A stretch of 64,000 nt of DNA from Pseudomonas sp. dw_358 (GTDB taxonomy: Bacteria; Pseudomonadota; Gammaproteobacteria; Pseudomonadales; Pseudomonadaceae), in assembly GCF_018449655.1 (NCBI RefSeq), contig NZ_JAAVUX010000007.1:1-64000 (forward strand). The letters are read 5' to 3'. This document shows, piece after piece, positions 1 to 9,095 of the stretch (within the stretch, counting starts at the first letter, position 1; each line of letters starts with the position of its first letter). A program made the position numbers and the translations under genes. The notes under the pieces are model-generated. The model was not told where the DNA came from. It did no database searches and worked only from the letters and a program-made list of their open reading frames with translations.

Positions 1-4
1 GTTC

Positions 5-60
5 GTTCCCGAGCAAGCTCGGTCTACACAGACTGCGTAGGACCGAGCTTGCTCGGGAAC
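5..60. repeat. REP-like perfect inverted repeat
   Basis: Two perfectly complementary 20-base arms (5-24 and 41-60), containing GACCGAGCTTGCTCGGG, flank a 16-base loop. Similar arms recur at 3083-3120 and 33111-33190, so this is a member of a dispersed extragenic palindrome family. It lies just beyond the stop of the cyd operon and could also stabilise or end that transcript, although no T-run follows. Confidence 0.8.
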
Positions 61-66
61 AGCCCC

Positions 67-177
67 CTACCCCTCTTCCTCCACCACCCCGCTCGCCTCC
101 AGCCACAACGCATTGATAATGCCGAAGCTGCACGCCAACAACACACCCAGAATCCACGCGAAATACCACATAACCAT
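67..177 (-). CDS. cydX: CydX/YbgT-like cytochrome bd small subunit
   Basis: A 36-residue protein beginning MVMWYFAWILGVLLACSFG, with one hydrophobic helix (about residues 4-24) followed by an acidic tail. The WYFAWILG segment and the size match the CydX/YbgT family, a single-pass inner-membrane subunit that stabilises the heme centres of cytochrome bd oxidase. It starts 6 bases after the cydB stop, so it is the last gene of a cydA-cydB-cydX operon. Its presence, and the CydB sequence, point to a CydAB-type bd oxidase rather than the CioAB type. With CydA truncated here, its partner complex may not form. Confidence 0.85.
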   Translation of the reverse strand: MVMWYFAWILGVLLACSFGIINALWLEASGVVEEEG

Positions 178-183
178 CACTCC

Positions 184-1335
184 TCAATAAAGCCCATGGG
201 GGTTGTTGTCGATGTGCGTGGTGGTGACCTTGCCCCACATCTTCACGTAGCACCACAGCGTGTAGCACAGGATCAACGGCACAAACACACTGGCCGCCAC
301 CAACATGATGGTCAGCGTCCTCTGGCTGGACACTGCGTCCCAGAGGGTCAGGCTCGATGCCGGGTCCAGGCTCGACGGCATGACGAAGGGGAACAGCGCA
401 AAACCCGCCGTGCACAGCGTGCCGACAATGGCCAGGCTGCTGCCCAGAAAGGCCACGGCCGACTTTTTCCCGCCACGCCCCCCTGCTGCCAACGCGGCCA
501 GCAAGCCTCCCAGCACGCCGAGTACTGGGGCAATGGCGGTCAGCGGGTAGCGCACATAGTTGCCCATCCAACCGGGGTTGCCGCTGCGCACCACCTTGGC
601 CAGCGGGTTGAGGGCCTTGTTCGGATCAAAACCCGATGCAATGACCAGGCCCTGGATGGGCCCCAGGTCGAGCCACACCCCGGCCCCGACGAAGGCCAGC
701 AGAAACACCACGGCCAAGGCCAGGGCCGCGCGGCGTGCCCGCACCGCGATCACGCCTTCGGTGCGCAAGCCCAGCCAGGTGGCTCCGTGCAAGCCCAGCA
801 GGCTCAGGCTGACCAACCCGGCCAGCAGGCCGAAGGGGCTGAGCAGTTGCCAGAACGAGCCGTGGTAGCTGCTGCGCAGGCTGTCGTCGAACTGGAACGG
901 CAGGCCCAGCAACAGGTTGCCGAAGGCCACGCCGAAGACCAGCGCGGGCACCAGGGCGCCGATGCACAGCGCCCAGTCCCAGCTTTGTCGCCAGCGCGGA
1001 TCGATCAGCTTGCTGCGGTAGTCGAACCCCACCGGGCGCACGAACAAGGCAAACAACACCAGCAGCAACGCCCAGTACAACCCTGAAAAGGCCGCCGAGT
1101 ACACCAGAGGCCAGGCCGCGAACAAGGCGCCACCGGCGGTGATCAACCAGACCTGGTTGCCATCCCAGTGCGGCGCGATGCTGTTGATCACCACGCGCCG
1201 CTCCAGGTCGCTGCGCGCGACAAAGGTCAGCAGCGCGGCGGCGCCCAGGTCGAAACCATCGGTCAAGGCAAAGCCGATCAGCAACACGCCGACCAATACC
1301 CACCAGATCAATTTGAGGTTTTCATAATCCAACAT
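184..1335 (-). CDS. cydB: Cytochrome bd ubiquinol oxidase subunit II
   Basis: 383 residues, close to the 379 of E. coli CydB and very similar along the length (starts [37 protein letters not shown] in the first loop/helix; ends NNPHGLY). It is a multi-helix inner-membrane protein that pairs with CydA to oxidise quinol and reduce oxygen under low oxygen. It starts 2 bases after the cydA stop, and cydX follows. The gene itself looks intact; whether it is useful depends on CydA, which carries the hemes and is shortened here. Confidence 0.95.
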   Translation of the reverse strand: MLDYENLKLIWWVLVGVLLIGFALTDGFDLGAAALLTFVARSDLERRVVINSIAPHWDGNQVWLITAGGALFAAWPLVYSAAFSGLYWALLLVLFALFVRPVGFDYRSKLIDPRWRQSWDWALCIGALVPALVFGVAFGNLLLGLPFQFDDSLRSSYHGSFWQLLSPFGLLAGLVSLSLLGLHGATWLGLRTEGVIAVRARRAALALAVVFLLAFVGAGVWLDLGPIQGLVIASGFDPNKALNPLAKVVRSGNPGWMGNYVRYPLTAIAPVLGVLGGLLAALAAGGRGGKKSAVAFLGSSLAIVGTLCTAGFALFPFVMPSSLDPASSLTLWDAVSSQRTLTIMLVAASVFVPLILCYTLWCYVKMWGKVTTTHIDNNPHGLY

Positions 1336-1337
1336 CT

Positions 1338-2417
1338 TCAGGCTTCCTTGAGGGCGAAGTGGCTCTGGGCAAGACGCTCATGGTGGTACCGGCCGCTGTG
1401 CAGGCTGCTCGGGCCCAGCCGCGCGTACTTGATCATCAAATACATCTCGATCACCAACAGCACGCTGTAGAACCCCACCAGCGCCAGCAATGAACCCCAC
1501 ACGTCACTGGTGGAAAGGCTGGAGACCGACAGCTGCACCGGCAGCACTTCGGCGATGGACCACGGCTGGCGGCCATGCTCGGCAACGAACCAGCCGGTCT
1601 GCGTGCCCACCCAGGGCAGCGGCAGGCTGAACAACGCCCAGCGCAACAACCAGCGCTTGCGGGTCTCGTTCTTGCGCGCCGTGGCCCAGAAGGCGCAGAT
1701 GAACAGCAGCAGCATGAGTACGCCGCTCAAGACCATCAGGCGAAAACTCCAGAAGATCGAGGCCACGCCGGGGATGGAATCCAGCGCCGACTGGTGGATC
1801 TGCGCCTCGCTGGCGTCGACCACGTTGGCGGTGTACTTCTTGAGCAGCAGGCCGTAGCCCAGGTCCTTCTTCACCGCGTCGAAGGCGGCCAGGGTCTGCG
1901 CACTGTGGTCGCCCTGGCGCAGGCGGCCGAGCAACTGGTAGGCGAGCATGCCGTTGTGGATACGTGCCTGGTGCTCGACGATCAGGTCCTTGATGCCGGT
2001 GACCGGGGTGTCCACCGAACGGGTGGCGATGAGGCCCATCACGTAGGGGATCTTCACCGCGTAGTCGGTGTGCTGGGTCGCCTGGTTGGGCAGGCCGAAC
2101 AGGGTGAACGAGGCCGGCGCCGGCTCGGTGTCCCACTCCGCTTCGATGGCCGCCAGCTTGGTCTTCTGCACATCGCCGATCTCGTAGCCGGACTCGTCAC
2201 CCAGCACGATCACCGACAGCACCGACGCCAGGCCGAATGCCGCGGCAATGGCGAACGAACGCCGGGCGAAGCCGGTATCGCGGCCCTTGAGCAGGTACCC
2301 GCTGGAAATGGCCAGCACGAACACCGCCCCGGTCACATAACCCGAGGCCACGGTGTGGACGAACTTGACCTGGGCCACCGGGTTGAACAGCAGCTGAGTG
2401 AAGCTACTCAGCTCCAT
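1338..2417 (-). CDS. cydA: N-terminally truncated cytochrome bd subunit I (CydA)
   Basis: About 359 residues match CydA from roughly E. coli residue 167 to the end: [13 protein letters not shown] (proximal heme His186 region), the quinol-loop segment [15 protein letters not shown], the FRLM methionine (Met393 region) and IAEVLP. The first about 165 residues, which hold His19, Glu99 and Glu107 plus three or four helices, are absent. Only 120 bases separate the open frame from the neighbouring gene, so they are not nearby. The frame is open to an ATG at 2477, but the ATG at 2417 has an AAGGA 5 bases upstream and lies downstream of the ANR-type box, so it is preferred. The product cannot bind the full heme set; probably a pseudogene. 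Confidence 0.85.
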   Translation of the reverse strand: MELSSFTQLLFNPVAQVKFVHTVASGYVTGAVFVLAISSGYLLKGRDTGFARRSFAIAAAFGLASVLSVIVLGDESGYEIGDVQKTKLAAIEAEWDTEPAPASFTLFGLPNQATQHTDYAVKIPYVMGLIATRSVDTPVTGIKDLIVEHQARIHNGMLAYQLLGRLRQGDHSAQTLAAFDAVKKDLGYGLLLKKYTANVVDASEAQIHQSALDSIPGVASIFWSFRLMVLSGVLMLLLFICAFWATARKNETRKRWLLRWALFSLPLPWVGTQTGWFVAEHGRQPWSIAEVLPVQLSVSSLSTSDVWGSLLALVGFYSVLLVIEMYLMIKYARLGPSSLHSGRYHHERLAQSHFALKEA

Positions 2418-2503
2418 TGGTTCCTTCAGCAAAGCGCGATAGGCGGGCATGATGGCTACTCGGTGGAGATGCGCCATTCTTGTCGCCGGCCCGAGTGCCG
2501 ATT

Positions 2504-2517
2504 TTGATTCAGGTCAA
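2504..2517. promoter_or_regulatory. ANR/FNR-type box
   Basis: TTGAT-TCAG-GTCAA is one base off the TTGAT-N4-ATCAA dyad recognised by ANR/FNR, the oxygen-sensing activator of microaerobic genes. It sits between the divergent cyd operon and the OsmC-like gene. If it acts at -41.5 for cyd, transcription would begin near 2469. Keeping this site while the 5' part of cydA is gone fits a deletion whose upstream edge lies just inside the gene. Confidence 0.6.
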
Positions 2518-2597
2518 TGAGGCCTCCGCCGGCCGCTGTGGCAAAGCGCCACATCTGTCAGAATGGGCGGCTCGTGTTCTCAAGGCGGGGTTGATCG

Positions 2598-3074
2598 ATG
2601 GCCGAAACACAGCATGACTATCAGGTCCAGGTGGTCTGGACCGGCAACACCGGCAACGGCACCGCGTCGTATCGGGGCTACAGCCGCGCGCATCAGCTAC
2701 ATGCCGAAGGCAAACCACTGATCGAGGGTTCAGCGGACCCGGCCTTTCGCGGCGATTCAACCTGCTGGAACCCCGAAGAATTGTTGGTGGCCTCGTTGGC
2801 CGCCTGCCACAAGCTGTGGTATCTGGGTTTGTGCGCCGAGGCCGGGGTCTGTGTACTGGCCTATGCAGACAACGCGCTCGGCACCATGGTGGAAGAGCGC
2901 GACGGCGCGGGCCAGTTCAGTTCGGTGGTACTGCGCCCGCGCATCGTCCTGGCACCCGGCAGCGATCTGGAAAAAGCCCGGGCGTTGCACCACGTGGCCC
3001 ACGAGAAATGCTTCATTGCCCGCTCGGTGAATTTTGCGGTGAGGCATGAGGCCTTGATGACCCTCGGCGACTGA
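2598..3074 (+). CDS. OsmC/Ohr-family protein
   Basis: 158 residues with the two family cysteines: LVASLAACHKLWYL (Cys about 69) and HEKCFIARSVNF (Cys about 134). OsmC-family proteins are small cytoplasmic homodimers that use this cysteine pair to reduce organic peroxides or react with thiols. The NPEELLVASLAACH motif is typical of the OsmC branch, though the exact substrate cannot be told. It is divergent from the cyd operon across an ANR-type box, so it may share oxygen-responsive control (inference). A REP-like hairpin follows the stop. Confidence 0.85.
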   Translation: MAETQHDYQVQVVWTGNTGNGTASYRGYSRAHQLHAEGKPLIEGSADPAFRGDSTCWNPEELLVASLAACHKLWYLGLCAEAGVCVLAYADNALGTMVEERDGAGQFSSVVLRPRIVLAPGSDLEKARALHHVAHEKCFIARSVNFAVRHEALMTLGD

Positions 3075-3082
3075 TGCCGAGT

Positions 3083-3120
3083 GCCCGTGCAGGACCAGGC
3101 TTGCTCGGTCCTGCACGGGC
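3083..3120. repeat. REP-like palindrome
   Basis: A 14-bp perfect stem (GCCCGTGCAGGACC with its complement) around a 10-base loop, in the gap between two convergent genes. The loop-side bases (CTTGCTCGGTCC) match the family seen at 5-60 and 33111-33190. There is no T-run, so it is a repeat first and a terminator only possibly. Confidence 0.7.
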
Positions 3121-3130
3121 GTCAGCTCAG

Positions 3131-5233
3131 TCATTGAGCCTGCACATCCATGCTCAAGCGCTCGTCCTGGGCATCGTCACCGACCCAGAGGCGATAGCCG
3201 CCGCGCTGCAACACAAAGCGCCCCTCGACAGAGCTGGCCAGCACCCGGGGCTCCAGCGCCACCTCGAGTTGCCGTGATTCCCCCGCCAGCAACAGCACCT
3301 TGCGAAAGCCTGCCAGGCGTTTGGCATAGCCCTCGTTGCCCAATCGAGCCACGTAGACCTGAACCGTCACCGCACCGTCCCGTGCCCCGGTGTTGGTCAC
3401 GGTGACCGAGACCTTGTCCAGTGCGCAAGCGTGCAAACCGGAATAAGCGAAGGTGGTATAGGACAGCCCGAAACCAAAGGGAAACAACGGCGTCAACTGC
3501 TCCCGCGCGTACCAGCGGTAACCGACGTCCGACCCTTCGATGTCGTAGTCGATCGGGATAATGCCGCCGATCCGTGGCGAGCCGGGGTTAGAGGTGGTGG
3601 TGGACGGATCGATCTGCCCGGGGCGGGGCAATTGTGTCTCGCTGGCCGGGAAGGTGACCGGCAACCGCCCGGACGGATTGACCCGCCCGAACAACACGCC
3701 CGCCATGGCCGGGCCGCCGCCGACGCCGGGGTACCAGGCCGCCAACACGGCCGCCACCTTTCCCAGCCAGGGCATCAGTACCGGGCCACCGCTCTGCACG
3801 ACCACCGCCGTGGCCGGATTGGCCGCCGCCAAGGCCTCGATCAGCGCGTCCTGAGCGTCCGGCAGGCCCAGGCCTTGTGCGTCCAGTGCCTCGGAGCGCC
3901 ATTCCTGAGCGAACACGATCACGGCATCGGCCAGACCCGCCTGGGCGGTGGCCAGGGCCACATCGTCGCCGTCGAGAAAGTCCACCTGCAATGCCTCGCC
4001 CTCCTCTCGAATGGCCTGCAGCGGCGAAGATGGCTGATAGACCTTGGCCACCGGCATGCCCATGATGTCGGTGCCCGGCACACTCAGGCTGCCGATGGGC
4101 GTGACCGCCGAGGAGCCACCCCCGCAGAGCACGCCATGATCGGCATGCCGGCCCACCACCAACAAACGTCTGGCCCGAAGCTTCAAGGGCAACAGACCGT
4201 TGTTTTTCAGCAGCACGATGCCTTCCTCGGCTTCGCGCTGGGCAGCCAGCTTGTGTTGGCTGTAGTCGATGGGCTGTGCCCGTACCACCGGGTTGTCCAG
4301 GGCGCCGACAACAATCAGGCTGCGCAGGATCCGGTGCAGGCTGTCATCTACTCGCGACCGGGGCACGCGCCCCTCCTTGACCGCCTGACGCAAGGCTTCG
4401 CCGAAGTAGTGCTGGTCATCCAGATTGGCCCCGGATTGCACGTCCAGGCCGGCCAGCATGGCTTTCTCGGTAGAATGCGTCGCGCCCCAGTCGGACATGA
4501 CCCATCCGGGAAAGGCCCATTCGCCCTTGAGCACCTGGCTCAACAGGAATGCGTTTTCGCTGGCGTAGTCGCCGTTGACCAGGTTATAGCCAGGCATCAC
4601 CGCGCCGGGAGCGCCGATCTCGATGGCCAACTCGAAAGCCAGCAAGTCAGACTCGCGCAACGCCGCTTCAGCCAGGTTGGAACTGACCATGACCCGCCCG
4701 GTTTCCTCGGCGTTGACCGCAAAATGCTTGACGGTGGAGACCACGCCCTGATCCTGGATACCGCGCACGGAGTGGCCAGCCAGAATTCCGGTGAGCAATG
4801 GGTCTTCGGCGATGTACTCGAAATTACGTCCGCCCCGCGGCTCGCGAATCAGGTTGGCGCCACCGGCCAGTTGCACGTTGAAGCCCTTGGCGTGGGCCTC
4901 GCGGCCCACCACCGCGCCGGTTTCATAGGCCAGCTCCGGGTTGAAGGTGGCGCCCAGCAGCAGCGAGCTGGGCAGCCCGGTAGCATGGTCGCCGGGGCGT
5001 ACGTTGCCAAGGTTGCCGATGCCCAGGCTGGCATCCGACTGCTGCATGGCCGGGATTCCCAAGCGCGGGATAGCCGGGTAAAACGCCGCCGAGCCCAAGG
5101 CGCCGTCCGGCTTTTGCTGGTGAGCAAACGGGATGGCCATAGGGCCAGACAGCCAGGCGAATTTTTCGTCTTCGGTCATTTGGGCGACCAGCTCGCGGGC
5201 ACGCAGATCGGCAGTTTCAAGGGGCGCAGACAT
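3131..5233 (-). CDS. Glycoside hydrolase family 3 beta-glucosidase
   Basis: 700 residues with the GH3 layout: an N-terminal barrel domain with the nucleophile motif GWVMSDWGATHS (Asp of SDW), then the alpha/beta domain (EEGIVLLKNNGLLPL), then a C-terminal fibronectin-III-like domain (VSVTVTNTGARDGAVTVQVYVA). It would hydrolyse beta-linked glucosides or related sugars. No signal peptide is visible, so it is probably cytoplasmic and acts on imported sugar. The ATG at 5233 is chosen because GGAG lies 8 bases upstream and the family's N-terminus starts there; the frame is open a further 27 codons. No sugar transporter is next to it. Confidence 0.92.
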   Translation of the reverse strand: MSAPLETADLRARELVAQMTEDEKFAWLSGPMAIPFAHQQKPDGALGSAAFYPAIPRLGIPAMQQSDASLGIGNLGNVRPGDHATGLPSSLLLGATFNPELAYETGAVVGREAHAKGFNVQLAGGANLIREPRGGRNFEYIAEDPLLTGILAGHSVRGIQDQGVVSTVKHFAVNAEETGRVMVSSNLAEAALRESDLLAFELAIEIGAPGAVMPGYNLVNGDYASENAFLLSQVLKGEWAFPGWVMSDWGATHSTEKAMLAGLDVQSGANLDDQHYFGEALRQAVKEGRVPRSRVDDSLHRILRSLIVVGALDNPVVRAQPIDYSQHKLAAQREAEEGIVLLKNNGLLPLKLRARRLLVVGRHADHGVLCGGGSSAVTPIGSLSVPGTDIMGMPVAKVYQPSSPLQAIREEGEALQVDFLDGDDVALATAQAGLADAVIVFAQEWRSEALDAQGLGLPDAQDALIEALAAANPATAVVVQSGGPVLMPWLGKVAAVLAAWYPGVGGGPAMAGVLFGRVNPSGRLPVTFPASETQLPRPGQIDPSTTTSNPGSPRIGGIIPIDYDIEGSDVGYRWYAREQLTPLFPFGFGLSYTTFAYSGLHACALDKVSVTVTNTGARDGAVTVQVYVARLGNEGYAKRLAGFRKVLLLAGESRQLEVALEPRVLASSVEGRFVLQRGGYRLWVGDDAQDERLSMDVQAQ

Positions 5234-5515
5234 CACAGACTCCAACACAGGGGGACAGGCGTGAGAGCAGCACCTGAGTCGAGGGTTCCAGCGGGTTGAT
5301 GAAGGCTGTTTCACGTGCAGGTCCAGGCCGAAAACGACGGTACCGGCCAGTGAAAATACAAAAATCGCATACTCCCTACATCAACTTATGCTTTTAATGG
5401 ATATTGAATTAGATCGAAAAAGACTTTTACAGACCTTATCCCTCGCTTTAGTTTCTACGCCCAACCCGACCCCACGCCTGGCGGAGGCTATTTCATCTCT
5501 CTGGAGTGAGCCTTC
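5234..5515. other. Divergent intergenic region
   Basis: A gap of 282 bases between the beta-glucosidase and the flavoprotein genes, with an AT-rich middle (about 5350-5450) that probably holds the promoters of both. I see no clear operator or RNA structure in it. Confidence 0.4.
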
Positions 5516-7069
5516 ATGCCTGACGTGTTATCCGCTGTGGAGCTGTCTGCCGACGTCTTGATCATCGGCGGTGGCATGGCCGGCGCCTGGGCCGCCGTCG
5601 CCGCTCGCCAGACCGGTGCCGAGGTGGTGCTGGTAGACAAAGGCTATTGCGGCACCAGCGGCGTGACCGCAGCCGCCGGGCCCGGGCACTGGTGGGTCGC
5701 GCCCGAGGAACGCGAGGCCGCCGTGGACGCGCGTCACCTGTCGACCTTGGGCCTGGCCGACAAAAGCTGGATGCACCGTATTCTCGACACTACCTGGCAA
5801 TGGCTGCCGGGCCTCGCACCCTGGTACCACTTCCCCCGCGACCCCTCGGGTCGCACCCACTACGCCCCCATGCGCGGCCCGGAGTACATGGGTGCCCTGC
5901 GTCAGCGGCTCGACCAGGCTGGCGTCATCGTTCTGGACCACAGCCCGGCTCTGGAACTGCTGCTGCACCGCGACGGCTCGGCCGCAGGCGCAAGGGGCTG
6001 GCGGATTCGCGATCGGCGCCCCTGGCAGATCCGCGCCGCCGGGGTCATCCTCGCCGCCGGTGGCTGCGCTTTCAAATCTCACCTGTTAGGCAGCGCCAAC
6101 AACACCGGCGATGGTTACCTGATGGGCGCCGAAGCCGGCGTGGCGCTCTCGGGCATGGAGTTTTCCCGCGAGTACTGCATTGCCCAGGCGCGTACCAGCA
6201 TGACCCGCAGCATGATCTATTCCTTCGGCCGTTATCAGGACGCCAGTGGCCATGAGGTGGGCGGCGATCATACGGCGCTGGCCGAGGCCTTGTTGCGAGG
6301 CCCCGTGTACTGCCAGCTGGAGCGCACGCCAGACGACATCCGCCAACAGCTGCCGGAGATCTCGCCCAATGTGCAGTTGCTGTTTGATCGCGCCGGGCTC
6401 AAGCCTTACAACGAGCCGTTCGAGGTGACGCTCCGCGCGGAGGGCACTGTCCGTGGCACGGGGGGTTTGCTGATCGCTGACAACGACTGCCAGACCCGCG
6501 TGCCCGGCCTGTATGCCGTGGGCGACTGTGCCAGCCGGGTGCCGGTGGCCGGGGCCAATACGGGCGGTGGCGCCGTGAATTCCGCCTGGGCGCTGTCCTC
6601 GGGCATCTGGGCCGGCCAGGCGGTGGCGCGCCTGGCACGTCACCAGGGCCGACGGCTGGACGAGGCCGTTCAGCCTGTTGGCGAGGCCGGTTTACGCCCT
6701 CGTGGGCAGCGCAAGACCGGCGCCCCGGCCGAGATTACCCAGCGGGTCCAGGACGAGATGTTGCCGCTGGACAAAAACTACTTTCGCACAGGAGAAAAAC
6801 TCCAGCGCTCGTTGGCAGCACTGGATACTCTCTGGGATGAGGTGCGCGAGCAGCCCGGCGCCGACCCGGTGCGCAGCCGTGAAGCCGCCGCCCTCGCCGC
6901 CACCGCCCGCTGGTGTTACCGCGCGGCGCTCGAACGCAAGGAAAGCCGTGGGCTGCACCAACGCAGCGACCTGCCCCACAGCCGCGACGAGCTTGCCCAC
7001 TCCATGACCGTCGGTGGCCTGGACCGCGTCTGGGTCGACACCCGAGCCACCGAGGAGCTGCCGGCATGA
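5516..7069 (+). CDS. FAD-dependent oxidoreductase, fumarate/APS reductase-like
   Basis: 517 residues. An N-terminal Rossmann FAD motif (VLIIGGGMAGAWAAVAARQ, about residues 14-32), the GTSGVTAAAGPG flavin-loop segment and a C-terminal FAD-binding stretch (GLYAVGDCASRVPVAGANTGGG) place it in the succinate dehydrogenase/fumarate reductase flavoprotein superfamily, nearest in feel to AprA. A helical tail follows (from about residue 400). Its stop overlaps the start of a two-cluster ferredoxin gene (ATGA), so the two almost certainly form one enzyme. Such pairs are often found with sulfonate or sulfur-ester uptake genes, but none is adjacent. The substrate is unknown. Confidence 0.85.
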   Translation: MPDVLSAVELSADVLIIGGGMAGAWAAVAARQTGAEVVLVDKGYCGTSGVTAAAGPGHWWVAPEEREAAVDARHLSTLGLADKSWMHRILDTTWQWLPGLAPWYHFPRDPSGRTHYAPMRGPEYMGALRQRLDQAGVIVLDHSPALELLLHRDGSAAGARGWRIRDRRPWQIRAAGVILAAGGCAFKSHLLGSANNTGDGYLMGAEAGVALSGMEFSREYCIAQARTSMTRSMIYSFGRYQDASGHEVGGDHTALAEALLRGPVYCQLERTPDDIRQQLPEISPNVQLLFDRAGLKPYNEPFEVTLRAEGTVRGTGGLLIADNDCQTRVPGLYAVGDCASRVPVAGANTGGGAVNSAWALSSGIWAGQAVARLARHQGRRLDEAVQPVGEAGLRPRGQRKTGAPAEITQRVQDEMLPLDKNYFRTGEKLQRSLAALDTLWDEVREQPGADPVRSREAAALAATARWCYRAALERKESRGLHQRSDLPHSRDELAHSMTVGGLDRVWVDTRATEELPA

Positions 7070-7404
7070 TCGAAGTCATTGTTGCTTCCCGCTGCGACAG
7101 TTGCAGCCGTTGCGTAGATGTTTGCCCCAGCAACGTCTTCGACTTCGATACCCAGGGCCGGCCGCAGATCGCTCGCCAGGCCGATTGCCAGAGCTGCTAC
7201 CTGTGCGAGCTGTATTGTAGCGCCGACGCACTGTACGTCGGCCCGGACTGCGAGCAGCCCGAGGGCATCACCGAGGCGCAGGCGCTGGCCTCGGGTACCC
7301 TGGGCCAGTACCGCCGTCACTCAGGGTGGGGCGAATGGGCCGGTCACTACCGCAACCTGCAATGGCGCATGGGCGAAGTGTTCCAGCGCGCCCGAAAGAC
7401 TTAA
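7066..7404 (+). CDS. 2[4Fe-4S] ferredoxin, partner of the flavoprotein
   Basis: 112 residues with two full cluster motifs, CDSCSRCVDVCP (about residues 10-21) and CQSCYLCELYC (about residues 43-53), as in AprB-type and bacterial 8Fe ferredoxins. The last 45 residues are not ferredoxin-like and may dock onto the flavoprotein. It starts inside the stop codon of the flavoprotein gene, showing translational coupling. Its likely role is to pass electrons between the FAD subunit and an unknown donor or acceptor. It ends 4 bases past the stop of the convergent rarD gene. Confidence 0.88.
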   Translation: MIEVIVASRCDSCSRCVDVCPSNVFDFDTQGRPQIARQADCQSCYLCELYCSADALYVGPDCEQPEGITEAQALASGTLGQYRRHSGWGEWAGHYRNLQWRMGEVFQRARKT

Positions 7405-8312
7405 CGCCGGTTGCTGCGCCACAGATAGCGCCCGCCGTCTGCCACCAGTACGGCCACCGCCGCCCAGATCGGCAGGTAGGTCAGCCACTGCTCGGCCTTG
7501 ATCTGCTCGCCCAGCGCCACGGCGGCGCCCACCAGCAGCACCGGCTCGACGTAGCCCAACAGACCGAACAGGCTGAACGGCAAGAGCTTGCCGGCCACCA
7601 CGTAGGACATGAACGCCGCGGCGCTGATCACCCCCAGCCCCAGTAACAGCGCGTACAGGCGCGGGGTCTGGTGCAAGGCCTCGCCGCTCTGGCCAAGGGC
7701 GAAGTACAGCGCCAGCGGAAAGGTCAGTAGCGTGTCGAACCACAGCCCACCCAGATGCGCAGTGGCCAGGCGCCGGCGCAGGATGAAATACAGCGGCAGG
7801 CCGCCCGCCACCAACAGCGTCGGCCAGGAAATCCCTCCTGCGCGGTACAGCTCGTTGGCCACCCCGATCGCGGCGCAGAAGGCGGCGATCTTTTTCAGCG
7901 AGTTGAGCCGGTCGCCGTACATCACCCTTCCCACCAGCAGCATGGCCAGCGGCAACAGGAAGTAGCCCAGCGACACGTCCAGTCCATGACCATTGAGCGG
8001 TGCCCACATGAACAGCCATTGCTGGGCGCCCAGGAGCAGGCTGCTCAGGCACAACAGGCCGAGCAGGTGCGGCGTCTGGCGAAGGCGTGCAAAAATCGCG
8101 CTGACCTGCCGCCATTCGCCACTGACCACGATGAACAGCGTGATCAGCGGCAGCATCAATAACATTCGCCAGCCGAAGATCGCGTCGCCGCCCAAGGGGG
8201 TCAGCAGCGAGGTATAGAAATACAGCGAAGCGAACAGGCAGGATGAAGCAACCGATAAAACAACACCTTTGTACAAGGGGACTCCGTAGGGCAGGTAGAA
8301 GATCGCTGTCAC
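7401..8312 (-). CDS. rarD: RarD-type EamA/DMT-family permease
   Basis: About 303 residues with ten predicted hydrophobic helices in two repeats, as in the EamA drug/metabolite transporter family. LYKGVVLSVASSCLFASLY near the start and LPFSLFGLLGYVEPVLLV in the second repeat resemble RarD. The substrate is unknown. The frame stays open far upstream, but homology begins near YKGV. The GTG at 8312 gives a RarD-like N-terminus and is preferred, although no good ribosome site precedes it. It is convergent with, and 4 bases overlapping, the ferredoxin gene. Confidence 0.8.
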   Translation of the reverse strand: MTAIFYLPYGVPLYKGVVLSVASSCLFASLYFYTSLLTPLGGDAIFGWRMLLMLPLITLFIVVSGEWRQVSAIFARLRQTPHLLGLLCLSSLLLGAQQWLFMWAPLNGHGLDVSLGYFLLPLAMLLVGRVMYGDRLNSLKKIAAFCAAIGVANELYRAGGISWPTLLVAGGLPLYFILRRRLATAHLGGLWFDTLLTFPLALYFALGQSGEALHQTPRLYALLLGLGVISAAAFMSYVVAGKLLPFSLFGLLGYVEPVLLVGAAVALGEQIKAEQWLTYLPIWAAVAVLVADGGRYLWRSNRR

Positions 8313-8551
8313 CCCGGCGTCGTCTGTGCGCGCTGCAGGGTCAGGCAAAAGCGGCGGGAAGATAGCACAGTGGCGGCGTTCTGCCCGAAAGACCGTGCGG
8401 TCTGGGCTGCAGTGCACGCAACACGCCTTGTATGACGACTTAAATTCCATCCGACGACCGGCCACTTCCCCCACCAAAAGTCACTTCCATGATGAAATCA
8501 ACTATGTAATATTATGACTATCATTTGAATCAAGGCACCCTTGAGGTCCCC

Positions 8552-9073
8552 ATGAAAAGAGCCAGCTTCCACCCCATGCCCTGCCCGGTTGCCCACGCCC
8601 TGGAACGCATCGGCGACGGCTGGAGCCTGCTGATCCTGCGCGATGCGTTCTATGGCCTGCGGCGTTTCGACGACTTCAGCCACAGCCTGGGCATCGCCTC
8701 CAGCACCCTGACTCGCCGCCTGAACGACCTGGTGGCCGCCGGGCTGCTGGAACGCCAGCCCTACCAGGACAACCCGCCGCGCCATGAGTATCAACTCACC
8801 GAGGCAGGCCGTGACCTGCGTCAGGTCATCCTCACCCTGATGGCTTGGGGGGCATGCCACGGGGCGACCTCCGGCAAGGTGTTTCTCGCCGATGAAGAGA
8901 CCGGCCTGCCGGTGGATCTGGCGCTGATGGACACCAACACCGGCAAGCGCATCACCGCCCAGACTCACCGCGTCCATATGGCACCCGAAGCCGACCCGCT
9001 GACCCAATGGCGCGTGCGCACCGGTCAGGCCTACCGCCAGCACGACGATCTGGTCAGCCCCTTCCCCCACTGA
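8552..9073 (+). CDS. HxlR-family winged-helix transcriptional regulator
   Basis: 173 residues. CPVAHALERIGDGWSLLILRDAFYGLRRFDDF followed by GIASSTLTRRLNDLVAAGLL is the HxlR winged-helix signature with its single N-terminal Cys (about residue 10), often redox- or ligand-sensing. The ATG at 8552 has GAGGT 4 bases before it and is preferred over the one at 8525. It is followed by a three-gene efflux pump 22 bases downstream, so it probably represses that operon. The AT-rich stretch at 8500-8530, just upstream, is the likely operator region. Confidence 0.9.
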   Translation: MKRASFHPMPCPVAHALERIGDGWSLLILRDAFYGLRRFDDFSHSLGIASSTLTRRLNDLVAAGLLERQPYQDNPPRHEYQLTEAGRDLRQVILTLMAWGACHGATSGKVFLADEETGLPVDLALMDTNTGKRITAQTHRVHMAPEADPLTQWRVRTGQAYRQHDDLVSPFPH

Positions 9074-9095
9074 TTCACGCCAAGGCCCATCCACC

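Noticed and set aside
184..2477. Cyanide-insensitive oxidase CioAB
   Set aside because: CydB sequence and the CydX gene match the E. coli CydABX type better, and the quinol-loop segment is CydA-like.
3431..5299. Plus-strand open frame of 622 codons
   Set aside because: Antisense shadow of the beta-glucosidase gene.
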